Shown here in pieces: positions 42,329 to 50,669 of a stretch of 64,000 bases of DNA. Where the stretch lies: the NCBI GenBank assembly GCA_030348385.1, contig JAUCFP010000006.1, positions 2,600,501 through 2,664,500 on the forward strand, given 5' to 3'. Both the position numbers and the translations under genes were made by a program. Source of the DNA: Cytobacillus sp. NJ13. Lineage in GTDB: Bacteria > Bacillota > Bacilli > Bacillales > Cytobacillaceae. The notes below the pieces were generated by a model. The model searched no databases. It was not told the origin of the DNA and saw only the letters and a program-made list of their open reading frames with translations. Within the stretch, counting starts at the first letter, position 1. Every line of letters begins with the position of its first letter.

Positions 42329-42959
42329 TTTGCTGTCCTCCCGCTTCATAGTTTTGCAGCCAATCCTTTGTTTCCGGCAAATCCTTTAGAATGACCGTAT
42401 GATCTGAGCAATAAGGAAGCAGGTCATACTTCTCTGCTAAACGCCCGCCAAGAAGAACAGCCGGCTTATGCGGCAATTTGGCAAATGCTTCGGCATATTC
42501 CTTCAGCTTCGGCAGATGATAGACGATGCTTACGGACAGTCCAATTACACTTGGCTTCCAGTCTTTTGCCGTTCTCAGCGCATATTCCAAAGGCAGGCTC
42601 GGGCCAAAATACTTCGTCTCCCAGCCATGCTCTTCAAAAAGGCTGTTGACCATTTTCAAGCCAATATAATGCTGTTCCCTATCCAGGCAGAGAAACATGG
42701 CTTTTTGGCTTGATTGTCTTTTTTCCCGCTGGTATGCGAGCTTTGAGAGCACAAAATCACATGTAGCTGTTGCCAAATGTTCATCTGCGACTGTGATCTG
42801 ATTTGTCTCCCATAAAAAGCCGATGTGCTGCATCGCAGGTGTAATCAGATTTTGATAAACTTCTAGGCGCGATAGCTGCGGGTGCTTTTGAATGTTTTCC
42901 CAAACTTTCGCAGAATCACCTTGAAGCAATAAGGAAGCGAGTGTTTCAGGATGCTGCAT
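42315..42959 (-). CDS. Cobalamin-binding (B12-binding) domain protein
   Basis: The 214-residue protein has a four-helix cap (about residues 1-85) of B12-binding-2 type with WETNQITVADEHLAT, which fits the cap of MtaC or CarH-type proteins. A Rossmann B12-binding domain (about 88-214) follows. The axial-ligand motif reads EQHYIG, giving ExHxxG where the classic form is DxHxxG; the His is kept. Later VIGLSVSIVY and AVLLGGRLAEK also fit. No methyltransferase or mutase is near, so sensing (light or cobalamin) is more likely than catalysis. ATG 42959 has AAAGGAGG upstream and comes one base after the stop of the preceding gene. Confidence 0.85.
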   Translation of the reverse strand: MQHPETLASLLLQGDSAKVWENIQKHPQLSRLEVYQNLITPAMQHIGFLWETNQITVADEHLATATCDFVLSKLAYQREKRQSSQKAMFLCLDREQHYIGLKMVNSLFEEHGWETKYFGPSLPLEYALRTAKDWKPSVIGLSVSIVYHLPKLKEYAEAFAKLPHKPAVLLGGRLAEKYDLLPYCSDHTVILKDLPETKDWLQNYEAGGQQNAIF

Positions 42960-42960
42960 T

Positions 42961-43326
42961 CTACACTCCTCCTTTCGCAAGCTCACCTTTCAAAACAGCA
43001 ATGGCTTCCGCCAGGTAAAGATGGAACCTCTCTGCCTTTTCAGGAGAATCTTTATCTTCAGCGAGCACAGCCTGAATGATTTCGAAGTTACCGATCAGAT
43101 GCCGGGTCTTCATCCCGTGCTTATTTAAAATGCCATCAAGCCAGACGGCATAATCAGTGAAAAAAGCAGATTGGTTCAGCTCATACGCTGTCTCGAGATG
43201 CTTCATATGATGATGGTTATCTTCGCGGCACTTCTCTTTTCCTTGTTCGCCAAACCGGTCAAGCAGGGAAGGCTCGCGTTCATAGATTGCTTCTGTAACA
43301 CGGTGTACGACCTTTTCAAAATTCAC
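42961..43326 (-). CDS. Helical 121-aa protein linked to the B12-binding gene
   Basis: I cannot assign a family. The protein is predicted to be all helical, with KEKCREDNHHHMKHLETA in its first third, DYAVWLDGILNKHGM in the middle and FHLYLAEAIAVLKGEL at the end. From memory, similar helical segments stand in front of B12-binding domains in single longer proteins of other bacteria, so this could be the split-off sensor half. The many His residues may bind metal or heme. GTG 43326 overlaps the stop of the ABM gene in GTGA, and its stop is one base before the next start. Confidence 0.65.
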   Translation of the reverse strand: MNFEKVVHRVTEAIYEREPSLLDRFGEQGKEKCREDNHHHMKHLETAYELNQSAFFTDYAVWLDGILNKHGMKTRHLIGNFEIIQAVLAEDKDSPEKAERFHLYLAEAIAVLKGELAKGGV

Positions 43327-43628
43327 TTAGCCACCACCTTATATTGCGAAACCTTCGGAACCACTGCAGCCAATTCCTGATCCGGATACTTTTTCTCTAA
43401 ATCATGAATCCTCTTAAAATCTTCGCTCCGGACCCAGTTTAAATAGTTCTCCTTTGTATCAAAGATGAGCTGCACGGTCAATTCACCGGCGCGCTTATCA
43501 TTCTGCAGCAGGAGAAAATCGATAAACCCCTCTGCCTGATCGACCGACCGCGAACGATTTTTATATATGCGAATGACTTCTTCCGACTTTTCATCGGGAA
43601 CGTCAAATGTTGAGAATACGGTGTACAT
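43323..43628 (-). CDS. ABM-type monooxygenase/heme-degrading-like protein (101 aa)
   Basis: This small protein has the antibiotic-biosynthesis-monooxygenase ferredoxin-like fold: an N-terminal strand, the GFIDFLLLQNDK strand pair, and WVRSEDFKRIHD, where Trp65 and His75 match the heme-side Trp and His of IsdG enzymes. Residue 7 is Thr, not the Asn that IsdG needs, so full heme oxygenase activity is not assured. It is the first gene of four packed genes. ATG 43628 has GGAGGAG upstream. The repeat array that starts at about 43777 lies in its upstream region. Confidence 0.75.
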   Translation of the reverse strand: MYTVFSTFDVPDEKSEEVIRIYKNRSRSVDQAEGFIDFLLLQNDKRAGELTVQLIFDTKENYLNWVRSEDFKRIHDLEKKYPDQELAAVVPKVSQYKVVAK

Positions 43629-43776
43629 GAACTCTCCTCCAATTTTGGGAGTTTTCTGGCTTCTTCAGTATAACACACTGATTGGGTTTGTCATTTTGGA
43701 AGGGTTATAGGCAATGATGGAAGTTTTTCGTTTGCTGAACGAATAACTCTTTTCTATTAAATCTCTGATTTTTCTT

Positions 43777-44395
43777 CGTTATTTTGGATGATTAACTGCC
43801 ATTTTCTCGCTGCTCTCCACATTCTCGTCTTTATTCCAGTTGATTAACTACCATTCTCATACTCTCTCTATTTTTTCCGTCGTTAATCCGGATGATTATC
43901 TACCATTTCCCTTCCTCTCTCCATTTTTTCGTCGTTAATCCGGATGATTATCTACCATTTTCTCTCCTCTCCCCACTTTTTCGTCGTTAATCCATCCGGA
44001 TGATGATCTACCATTTCCCTTCCTCTCCCCACTTTTTCGTCGTTAATCCGGATGATTATCTACCATTTTCTCTCCTCTCTCCATTTTTTCGTCATTAATC
44101 CGGATGATTAACTACCATTTCCCTTCCTCTCTCCATTTTTTCGTCGTTAATTCGGTATCTACCATTTTCCTTCCTCTCTCTGCTTTTTCGTCGTTAATCC
44201 GGTTGATGATCTACCATTTCCTCTCCTCTCCCCACTTTTTCGTCGTTAATCCGGATGATTATCTACCATTTTCTCTCCTCTCCCCACTTTTTCGTCGTTA
44301 ATTCGGTAATCTGCCATCTTCACCTACTCTCCAAGTTTTTCGTCGTTAATACCCATCCTCTGTTCTCAGTCTTAAGTCCGATGCCAAGATATGTC
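43777..44395. repeat. 52-bp tandem repeat array A (about 12 units)
   Basis: A CGTTAAT core recurs at 43777, 43829, 43881, 43933, 43985, 44041, 44093, 44145, 44192, 44244, 44296 and 44344. The step is 52 bases in nine of eleven cases to within insertion or loss of four or five bases; the others are 56, 47 and 48. Within a unit come GTTAATCCGGATGATTA, then TCTACCATTTTC, a CT-rich part and CTTTTTCGTC. Copies differ by point changes along the whole unit, so there are no spacers. It fills the divergent gap between the ABM and RND genes. No gene is seen in the rest of the gap. Confidence 0.9.
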
Positions 44396-44528
44396 TCTGG
44401 CTCGTTATGGCTCTCGTTAATCCCGGTTAAGATAGTATCTGTAAGAATTGTTAAGTTTTTCCTGAAAACAAGATCGCATTTTGGCGAATTAGGTCGGACG
44501 AATTATTGAAAAATTAACAAAATAGTAG

Positions 44529-44557
44529 TTATTAGTACCTATTTCCCTCTGTATAAT
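44529..44557 (+). promoter_or_regulatory. Possible sigma-A promoter of the RND pump gene
   Basis: TATAAT at 44552-44557 lies 49 bases before the start. A weak -35-like TTATTA is at 44529-44534 with a 17-base spacer. Confidence 0.5.
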
Positions 44558-44605
44558 TAGATCTTGGGTGCAAATTTTCACTATTTGGGAGTAAGGAGAA
44601 TGTTT

Positions 44606-47600
44606 ATGAAATTATTAAAAATGATTGTGCAGAGAAAGATTTTGGTTGCCCTAATGACGGTGCTGATTTTGGCCATCGGGAGCTTTTCCATTTTCGAATT
44701 GGATAAAGAGCTGATGCCGCCGGTAACAATGGATGGCGCTTACGTGGAGGTCAGTGCCGGTGAAATGGCAGCGATTGAAGTGGAGCGATCGATCACCAAC
44801 CCCCTGGAGCAGCAAATCAGGGGGATTGAAGGAGTAGAATCTGTTGACTCCACATCGGCGATCGGACGGAGCTCACTACAAATTACGTTTGATCAGGGCC
44901 GAGGGGATGATCTTTTTAAGGAAATAGAGACGGCTGCAAATGCCGCTAAAGGCGAGAATGCCGCAATCACGGATGTCACTTCCGGGCAATATGGGACAAC
45001 GCAGACCTATGAATTCTATATGGACGTATCCGGCGGCAGCATGGAGGAGATGACCGCTTTTGCCAAAAAGGTCCTTGAACCGCGCCTGGAAGCATTGCCG
45101 GAAGTCCGAGACGTATCGCTGGCCGGGTTTCAGGAGCATGAGGTAATCATTGAACTGGACCGCAGCCAATTGGCCGAAAAAGGGCTGGATGCTGCAGCTG
45201 TGATCAGTGCGATTCAGCAGGTTAACAGCGAAGTCACACTGGGAGAACTCAGCAGCGATGCCAGCTCTCCCTCCCTCCGCTGGAATACAAAGCTTGAAAA
45301 TGTCGAGGATGTACAGAATATCAAAATCCCCTCACAAAATGGGTTTGTAGATTTGAAAGATGTTGCAGATGTTCAAATTCAGCCGATTGAAAGCTCATCG
45401 TTCGTCTGGAAGAACGGCACGAAGGAATTCATCTTTGTCCAGGTTGGCCGTGCTGCAGATGCCACGCAAATTGAAATGGCAGCTGCGGTCCGCGATGAAG
45501 TGAAAAACATCCGCGAAGACGGACTGGTGAAAGGCTTTGAACTGAACGAAATGGTGGCACAGGCAGATTATGTGCAGGAATCGATTGATGGCGTGACCAG
45601 CAACATTTTAATCGGCGGTGTCATTGCCATTGCCATACTGCTGATATTTTTAAGGAATGTAAGGGCCACCTTTATCATCGGCCTGTCAATCCCCACTTCC
45701 ATCCTGCTGACATTTACGGCGATGTGGGTTTTTGATTACAGCTTTAATATGCTGACCCTGATTGGGCTTGGCCTCGGAATCGGGATGATGGTGGATTCTT
45801 CGATTGTTATCATTGAATCCATCTATCGTAAGAAGGAACAGGGACTTGGCAAGCTTGAGTCCGTTTTGGAAGGAACGAAAGAGGTTTCATCAGCGGTTAT
45901 TGCTTCGATGCTCACTACGATTGTGGTATTCCTGCCGATCGGCCTGATTGGCGGCGAAGTCGGCACATTCATGATCATGCTGTCTGCTGTTGTAGCCATT
46001 ACATTGATCAGTTCGGTTATTGTCTCGTTTACTTTGATCCCTTCTCTTTCGGAAAAAATGCTGAAGCTCCGCAAGTCGAAGAAGGAGCACAAAGAAGGGC
46101 CGATTATGCACCTTTATAGCCGGATTGTGACCTGGACCATCCGGAAAAAGCGCTACAGTTTTGCGGTCATTGCGATTTTCTTCCTGATGTTTGCCGGTTC
46201 ATTAACACTTGTGACGAAAATTCCGATGACGATTATGCCCGATATGTTTAACCGGTACACAGAGCTGATGGTTGACCTGGAAACGGGTATTTCAATTGAA
46301 GATAAAGAAGACATCGCTCAAGGAATCAATCAGAAACTGCAATCGATTGAAGATGTAGAATCCAATTATGTGATGGACAGCGGCGGCATGTTCTATACGA
46401 TCATCAATATGACAAAGGGCGATGACATTACAAGAGAGCAAAAAGATGTCAATGAAGACATTATGAAGGAACTTCGCAGCCTGTCCGATACCTTTCCAGT
46501 TGAAAATGTCCAGAGTGCGATGTCGGCCGGCGGCGGATCACCGGTTCAGGTGAATATTATGGGTGAGGAATTTACAGATCTGCAGAAGCTTACCGGAGAT
46601 TTTACAGAGGAGCTCGAAAAGATTGACGGCATCGTCGGGGTGACCAACTCGATGGAGCGCACGTCAGAGGAGCAGGTTGTTGTTTTAAAAGAAGAAGCGA
46701 TTGAAAAGGCAGGATTAACCCAGCCGCAAATCAGGCAGTTTATTGAGCAGGCGTTCATGGAAATGCCTGTCGGGGAAATGGCCATGAACGAAGAAAATGT
46801 GCCGCTTGCCTTGAAATGGGCCGAGAAAACAGATTCCAGGTCAGATCTGCTGGATTTAAAGGTTCCAACTGTCCAGGGCGAGAAAGCATTATCTTCCTTC
46901 ATTGAATTGAAGAGTGTAGATACACCAAATGAAATTTCCCATCATGACGGGGAGCGCTTCATCTCCATTTCAGCTGATATTGAAGGCAAAGACCTTGGTG
47001 CCGTGAACCGGGATGTCCAAAAGCTGATCAATGATTTTGAAGCCCCTGCTGGCTATAGTGTGGCAGCTGCCGGGGATCTTGAACAGCAGCAGGAATTAAT
47101 CATGGATATGGTATTTGTTTTAGCGATTGCGATTTTCCTTGTATACCTCGTGATGGCTGTACAATTTAACCACCTTGGCCATCCGCTGATCGTCATGTCT
47201 GTCATACCGATGACCATCGTCGGCGTCATTCTCGGTTTGTTCCTGACTCAGATGGAGCTTAGTGTAATGTCTGGAATGGGAATTGTCATGCTGATAGGGA
47301 TTGTGCTCAATAACGCCATCCTGCTGATCGACCGTACGAATCAGCTCCGCCTGGAAGGCTTCTCGGTTGAGGATGCACTTCTGGAAGCAGGCAAAAACCG
47401 GATCCGGCCGATATTCATGACCACTCTGACAACGGTTGGCGGGATGCTGCCCCTTGCTCTGGCATCGGGAACTTCCGGCAACTATCAGGCGCCGATGGCA
47501 ACGGTCATTATTTCCGGCCTGCTGTTTGCGACCTTTATCACGCTGCTGCTGATCCCGGCGGTTTACCGCTTGTTCACCACGTCCAGCCTCCGTTTTGGCT

Positions 47601-47665
47601 GGCTGAAGAAAAAGAAGAAAAAGAACAGCAGTGATGTTAAAGTGATTCCGGAGACCGTTAATTAA
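44606..47665 (+). CDS. swrC: RND-family efflux permease, SwrC (YerP)-like
   Basis: The about 1019-residue inner-membrane protein has the RND layout: helix 1 (about residues 10-28), a large outer loop, helices 2-6, a second loop and helices 8-12. Visible signatures are LTLIGLGLGIGMMVDSSIVIIE in helix 4 and LIGIVLNNAILLIDRTNQLR in helix 10. One Asp in helix 4 would carry the proton. SwrC exports surfactin and other amphiphiles in B. subtilis and needs no outer-membrane partner. The start is ATG 44606, because AAGGAG lies seven bases upstream. It is monocistronic, with terminator at 47675. No adaptor gene is next to it. Confidence 0.85.
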   Translation: MKLLKMIVQRKILVALMTVLILAIGSFSIFELDKELMPPVTMDGAYVEVSAGEMAAIEVERSITNPLEQQIRGIEGVESVDSTSAIGRSSLQITFDQGRGDDLFKEIETAANAAKGENAAITDVTSGQYGTTQTYEFYMDVSGGSMEEMTAFAKKVLEPRLEALPEVRDVSLAGFQEHEVIIELDRSQLAEKGLDAAAVISAIQQVNSEVTLGELSSDASSPSLRWNTKLENVEDVQNIKIPSQNGFVDLKDVADVQIQPIESSSFVWKNGTKEFIFVQVGRAADATQIEMAAAVRDEVKNIREDGLVKGFELNEMVAQADYVQESIDGVTSNILIGGVIAIAILLIFLRNVRATFIIGLSIPTSILLTFTAMWVFDYSFNMLTLIGLGLGIGMMVDSSIVIIESIYRKKEQGLGKLESVLEGTKEVSSAVIASMLTTIVVFLPIGLIGGEVGTFMIMLSAVVAITLISSVIVSFTLIPSLSEKMLKLRKSKKEHKEGPIMHLYSRIVTWTIRKKRYSFAVIAIFFLMFAGSLTLVTKIPMTIMPDMFNRYTELMVDLETGISIEDKEDIAQGINQKLQSIEDVESNYVMDSGGMFYTIINMTKGDDITREQKDVNEDIMKELRSLSDTFPVENVQSAMSAGGGSPVQVNIMGEEFTDLQKLTGDFTEELEKIDGIVGVTNSMERTSEEQVVVLKEEAIEKAGLTQPQIRQFIEQAFMEMPVGEMAMNEENVPLALKWAEKTDSRSDLLDLKVPTVQGEKALSSFIELKSVDTPNEISHHDGERFISISADIEGKDLGAVNRDVQKLINDFEAPAGYSVAAAGDLEQQQELIMDMVFVLAIAIFLVYLVMAVQFNHLGHPLIVMSVIPMTIVGVILGLFLTQMELSVMSGMGIVMLIGIVLNNAILLIDRTNQLRLEGFSVEDALLEAGKNRIRPIFMTTLTTVGGMLPLALASGTSGNYQAPMATVIISGLLFATFITLLLIPAVYRLFTTSSLRFGWLKKKKKKNSSDVKVIPETVN

Positions 47666-47674
47666 CATAGTTCC

Positions 47675-47702
47675 GCCCCCTCAAAAACTGAGGGGGCTTT
47701 TG
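47675..47702 (+). terminator. Terminator of the RND gene
   Basis: GCCCCCTC and GAGGGGGC pair around AAAAACT, followed by TTTTG. Confidence 0.85.
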
Positions 47703-47785
47703 CGGATATTTCAAGCACTATGGACAAGGGGCTCTTTCCTTTTCACTTTCCCCTCATATATTAGTAGGAGAAAGGAGTGAATCCC

Positions 47786-48226
47786 ATGTGCCAATATTGT
47801 GTTGAAGAATATTATTACAAGAAGAAGGTCTGCTGCCAAAAGAAGGACAAACATGAACATCACGGCTGCAAGAAATGCACGAGCGATTTTAAACCTCATT
47901 GTTCCTGTAAAAAATGTTCTGACGAGCATAAACACTGTTCCTGCAAAAAATGTTCCGATGAGCATAAACACTGTTCCTGCAAAAAATGTTCCGATGAGCA
48001 TAAGCACTGTTCCTGCAAAAAATGCTCTGATGAGCATAAACACTGCTCCTGCAAAAAATGCTCTGATGAGCATAAACACTGTTCCTGCAAAAAATGCTCT
48101 GATGAGCATAAACACTGTTCCTGCAAAAAATGCTCTGATGAGCATAAAAGATGCTGCTGCAAAAAATGCTCATCAGAATGGCATTGTTGGTGCTGCAAGA
48201 AGTGTTGCCATAGTTACGACTATTAA
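47786..48226 (+). CDS. Cys/His/Lys-rich tandem-repeat protein (146 aa)
   Basis: The start is ATG 47786, with AAAGGAG eight bases upstream (a GTG nine bases earlier is too close to the site). The first part has Cys pairs (MCQYC, VCCQKK, CKKC). Seven tandem 12-residue units CSCKKCSDEHKH follow, then degenerate ends CCCKKCSSEWHC and WCCKKCCHSYDY. Each unit gives three Cys and two His, so a metal-binding or disulfide-linked structural protein is likely. Spore coat or exosporium material is a fair idea in a Bacillus. I do not recognise a named family. No signal peptide is present. Confidence 0.8.
   Translation: MCQYCVEEYYYKKKVCCQKKDKHEHHGCKKCTSDFKPHCSCKKCSDEHKHCSCKKCSDEHKHCSCKKCSDEHKHCSCKKCSDEHKHCSCKKCSDEHKHCSCKKCSDEHKHCSCKKCSDEHKRCCCKKCSSEWHCWCCKKCCHSYDY
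47900..48151 (+). repeat. Seven in-frame 36-bp tandem repeats inside the Cys-rich gene
   Basis: Seven consecutive 36-base copies begin TGTTCCTGCAAAAAATG and differ only at a few, mostly silent positions (such as TGT/TGC, GAC/GAT). Such recent copies can gain or lose units by slippage. Confidence 0.95.
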
Positions 48227-48236
48227 TCCGTAAAAC

Positions 48237-48259
48237 AGCGGCCAGCATTGCTGACCGCT
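48237..48259. terminator. Hairpin between convergent Cys-rich and CBO0543 genes
   Basis: AGCGGCCAGC and GCTGACCGCT pair around ATT with one mismatch. The T run is weak, so its strength is unsure. Confidence 0.6.
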
Positions 48260-48813
48260 TACTTTAATTTATCAGCCGCACGCTTTAAGGACAGCATTAA
48301 AAGGCGGACGCCAAGAAAAAAGAGGACAAAACCGATGAAGGAATAGGTGTGAGTCCAATTGATAAGGACAAACATATTCAAAAAGCTGAATAACGGTTCA
48401 AAGATATAAGCAAACATGATTCCAAGGCCTACGGCTGCAAAGGCATAGCTTTTCCACGTACTGAAGTACTGATATATCAGCATGCCTGAAATGGGGATCA
48501 CCACAAAATCTGCAGGCAATAATGGCGGAATAAAGTGTAACAGCTTATCCGGATATCCCCACAAAAGAAAGTTCACTCCCACAACATCAAGAAAACAGGC
48601 GAAGATCGCACAAAGCAGCCCGAAAGCAAGTATTTCAAAGAACCGCCCCTTATCCACCAGCCTCCACCAAATAAAAAACGGCAAAATGCACGCAGCCAGC
48701 AGCAGCCACCAATTAAAGCTGAACAAATCCTCCTTCAGCCAATGCTCAAGAGAAACATCTCTAAGCTTTTCCCTAATGCTTTGCTCATCTTTATATGTAG
48801 GAATGCGGCTCAT
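48259..48813 (-). CDS. CBO0543-family multi-pass membrane protein
   Basis: The 184-residue protein has five helices with a characteristic DVVGVNFLLWGYPDKLLHFIPPLLPADFVVIPISGM region, here named by its start DVVGVNF and its centre LPADFVVIP. Those fit the CBO0543-type family of Firmicutes, whose function is unknown. It is probably in the cytoplasmic membrane; spore-related expression is often noted for Bacillus members but cannot be read here. ATG 48813 has GCAGGTG upstream. It is convergent with the Cys-rich gene. Confidence 0.8.
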   Translation of the reverse strand: MSRIPTYKDEQSIREKLRDVSLEHWLKEDLFSFNWWLLLAACILPFFIWWRLVDKGRFFEILAFGLLCAIFACFLDVVGVNFLLWGYPDKLLHFIPPLLPADFVVIPISGMLIYQYFSTWKSYAFAAVGLGIMFAYIFEPLFSFLNMFVLINWTHTYSFIGFVLFFLGVRLLMLSLKRAADKLK

Positions 48814-48989
48814 CTTATCACCTGCCCGCCCGAGTTGGTATCATGTTATTCATCTTTCCCCATGGAAGGTGTTACATACAGTAAGCCGATGGTTTTAGTG
48901 AAATATTGGCGGGTTTGCGGGGTAGAGGTGCAAATATTCTGCTGGTGGGCGGAATTGTTGATTGAAACGGCGCATACAGTTTTCACAAA

Positions 48990-49018
48990 AAGAAGCAGCT
49001 GGCAGAGCCAGCCGCTTT
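48990..49018 (-). terminator. Terminator of the TipAS-type MerR gene
   Basis: On the minus strand AAGCGGCTGGC and GCCAGCTGCTT pair around TCT and run into TCTTTTTG. Confidence 0.8.
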
Positions 49019-49023
49019 CGATT

Positions 49024-49785
49024 CTATCGCTGTCCAGTATAAATGTTAATCGCATCTCTTAAAAACTCGGCTGCACCTGGGCGGATTTTATCATAATAGG
49101 CTTTAAACCTTTCATCTGCCACATACATTTCACCAAGGCCGGCGTGGGCCTCTTTGCTGTATTCACTCCAGTAGAAGGTGATCCACTGCTTGTGCAGATC
49201 GGCAGCTTTTTGTGCAAGCTCGCCTGCCGGATCGCCAGTTTCCATGGCCTGGGCTAAGGTTCTGTTCACCTCTTCGGCCAGTTTGGTTACGGCCTCATGC
49301 TCCTCCTGGGTCATGTTCATGAGTTTGGCATTGGACTTATCAACCGTCTCATCGCCATACTTCTCACGGATTTCTTTTCCGTATTGTTCCTCATTTTCTT
49401 CAATCATTTTCTTTTTGAATCCTTCAAACTTCTCTTTGTCTGACATGGTCGTTCTCCCTTCAGCTGATGCTATCGTTTTTTCTACATTCGTAATAAGCAG
49501 ATCGAGCTGCTTTCTTTTCTCAAGGAGTTTCTCGCGGTGCTCCTTCAGTGCATCCGCAGTATCGAAAGAGGGTGCTGTGATAATTTCCTTAATTTGATCA
49601 AGGCTGATGCCAAGTTCTCTGTAAAACAGAATCTGCTGCAGTCTGTCAACTTCCTGCTGGCCATAAATCCGGTATCCTGACGAATTGGTTCTTGCCGGCT
49701 TAAGAATGCCAATTTCATCATAATACCTGAGGGTCCTCGAGCTGACCCCAGCCATCTGCGCAAGCTTCTGCACTGTGTATTCCAT
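49024..49785 (-). CDS. MerR-family regulator with TipAS ligand domain (Mta-like)
   Basis: The 253-residue protein has a MerR DNA-binding domain (about residues 1-70; VSSRTLRYYDEIGILKPAR), a coiled-coil dimer helix (about 75-115) and a TipAS antibiotic-recognition domain (about 130-250; KWITFYW-type region and AHAGLGEMYVADERFKAYYDKI). TipAS regulators such as Mta and TipA bind cyclic peptides or other drugs and turn on efflux genes. The start is ATG 49785 because AAAGGAGG lies upstream. The longest frame would begin inside a repeat. No pump gene is adjacent. Confidence 0.9.
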   Translation of the reverse strand: MEYTVQKLAQMAGVSSRTLRYYDEIGILKPARTNSSGYRIYGQQEVDRLQQILFYRELGISLDQIKEIITAPSFDTADALKEHREKLLEKRKQLDLLITNVEKTIASAEGRTTMSDKEKFEGFKKKMIEENEEQYGKEIREKYGDETVDKSNAKLMNMTQEEHEAVTKLAEEVNRTLAQAMETGDPAGELAQKAADLHKQWITFYWSEYSKEAHAGLGEMYVADERFKAYYDKIRPGAAEFLRDAINIYTGQR

Positions 49786-49804
49786 GCGATGGCCTCCTTT
49801 CAAG

Positions 49805-50076
49805 AAAAGCGGAAGCGCCTCCAGGTGAACTTCAACTAAAAACCGCCACGTCCTGTGCAAGCCCGACAGGCATAAGACGAATCACGCAGGAAACCTCCCA
49901 AAGCAAGCTTTGGTCGGGCGATGTATCGCTGCCGAAGCTTTCCTTGTCCTGATTTCTGAGTGATTTGGCTTATGACCCCGAGCTGCTCAAAGCATCATTC
50001 TCCGAATCATGCTCCTCGCAAGTAATTCATGGGAGCAAATTCATGATGAATACTGGCTAGGCGCTGCAGCTAGACA
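49805..50076. repeat. AAAGCGGAAGCGCC element, long copy (about 270 bp, no gene)
   Basis: It begins AAAAGCGGAAGCGCC and ends AGGCGCTGCAGCTAGACA, with the ends nearly inverted repeats (GCGCC/GGCGC). The middle has GC-rich patches and no open frame. It is a small non-coding mobile-type unit, like a MITE or REP. It fills the gap upstream of the MerR gene. Confidence 0.75.
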
Positions 50077-50161
50077 TTGAAAAATGTTAGAAAGTACTTT
50101 CTGTTTATTACGATACACCTTTACGCAGCGTGAAGGTCAAACACTTTTTATAAAAAAATGA

Positions 50162-50533
50162 TTAATCCAGCTTTTTAATCAGGAGAGCTGCGGTCGTCCT
50201 GGAAATTCTGCATCCTTCCAGGTCCGACTCCTTAATCAATCCCAGATCCATAGCGGATTTTATTTTCCCTTCATCAGGCCGCTTTTGAATCAGGTCGAGA
50301 AGATTCAGCTCCTCCAGTTTGCTGACAGTTGGAGCGGGATCGAATTTTTCTGTCCTTCTAATCTGCCTCTGCAATTTGTAGCTGTCAATCTTCACTTCTC
50401 CTTTTTCATTCTGTCCCACTGCTGTATCGAAATATTGGTGGAACATATCTTTGAGTTTATCGAGTTCGGCTTCCATATCCTTTTTCCTGCGGTTCAGCTC
50501 ATCAAAACGGACCAGCATCTCTTTTGTAATCAT
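50162..50533 (-). CDS. Conserved-looking protein of unknown function (123 aa)
   Basis: I do not recognise the family. The protein starts with a coiled-coil-like helix (KEMLVRFDELNRRKKDMEAELDKLKDM, seen here from KEMLVRF to DKLKDM) and then a mixed part with KFDPAPTVSKLEELNLLD and a C-terminal helix ending RTTAALLIKKLD. It is rich in charged residues and has no membrane or signal part. ATG 50533 has GAGGCG at moderate spacing. It stands alone. Phage-type or competence-type roles were considered, with no support. Confidence 0.6.
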   Translation of the reverse strand: MITKEMLVRFDELNRRKKDMEAELDKLKDMFHQYFDTAVGQNEKGEVKIDSYKLQRQIRRTEKFDPAPTVSKLEELNLLDLIQKRPDEGKIKSAMDLGLIKESDLEGCRISRTTAALLIKKLD

Positions 50534-50669
50534 GTGTGGATCGCCTCTTTTCTTGGATGATATTTCATCTTATTTTGGAAGCGGGAGATTTATGCATAAA
50601 AGCAGAACATATGTTCGAAAATACAAATACAAAAGATTTGATTTAAAATGGAATTTATCAGGAGAGGAC

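Noticed and set aside
44104..44509. Short open frames inside array A encoding repeats such as YHFPSSLHFFVVN
   Set aside because: 52 is not a multiple of 3, so the frame changes each unit. No ribosome binding site is present.
47711..48248. Antisense and second-frame repeat proteins opposite the Cys-rich gene (such as MLIRAFFAGTVF repeats)
   Set aside because: They are shadows of the 36-bp repeats, which are open in several frames. Only the Cys-rich frame has a good ribosome binding site.
49805..50076. Insertion sequence with transposase
   Set aside because: The element has no open frame long enough for a transposase, so it is non-coding.
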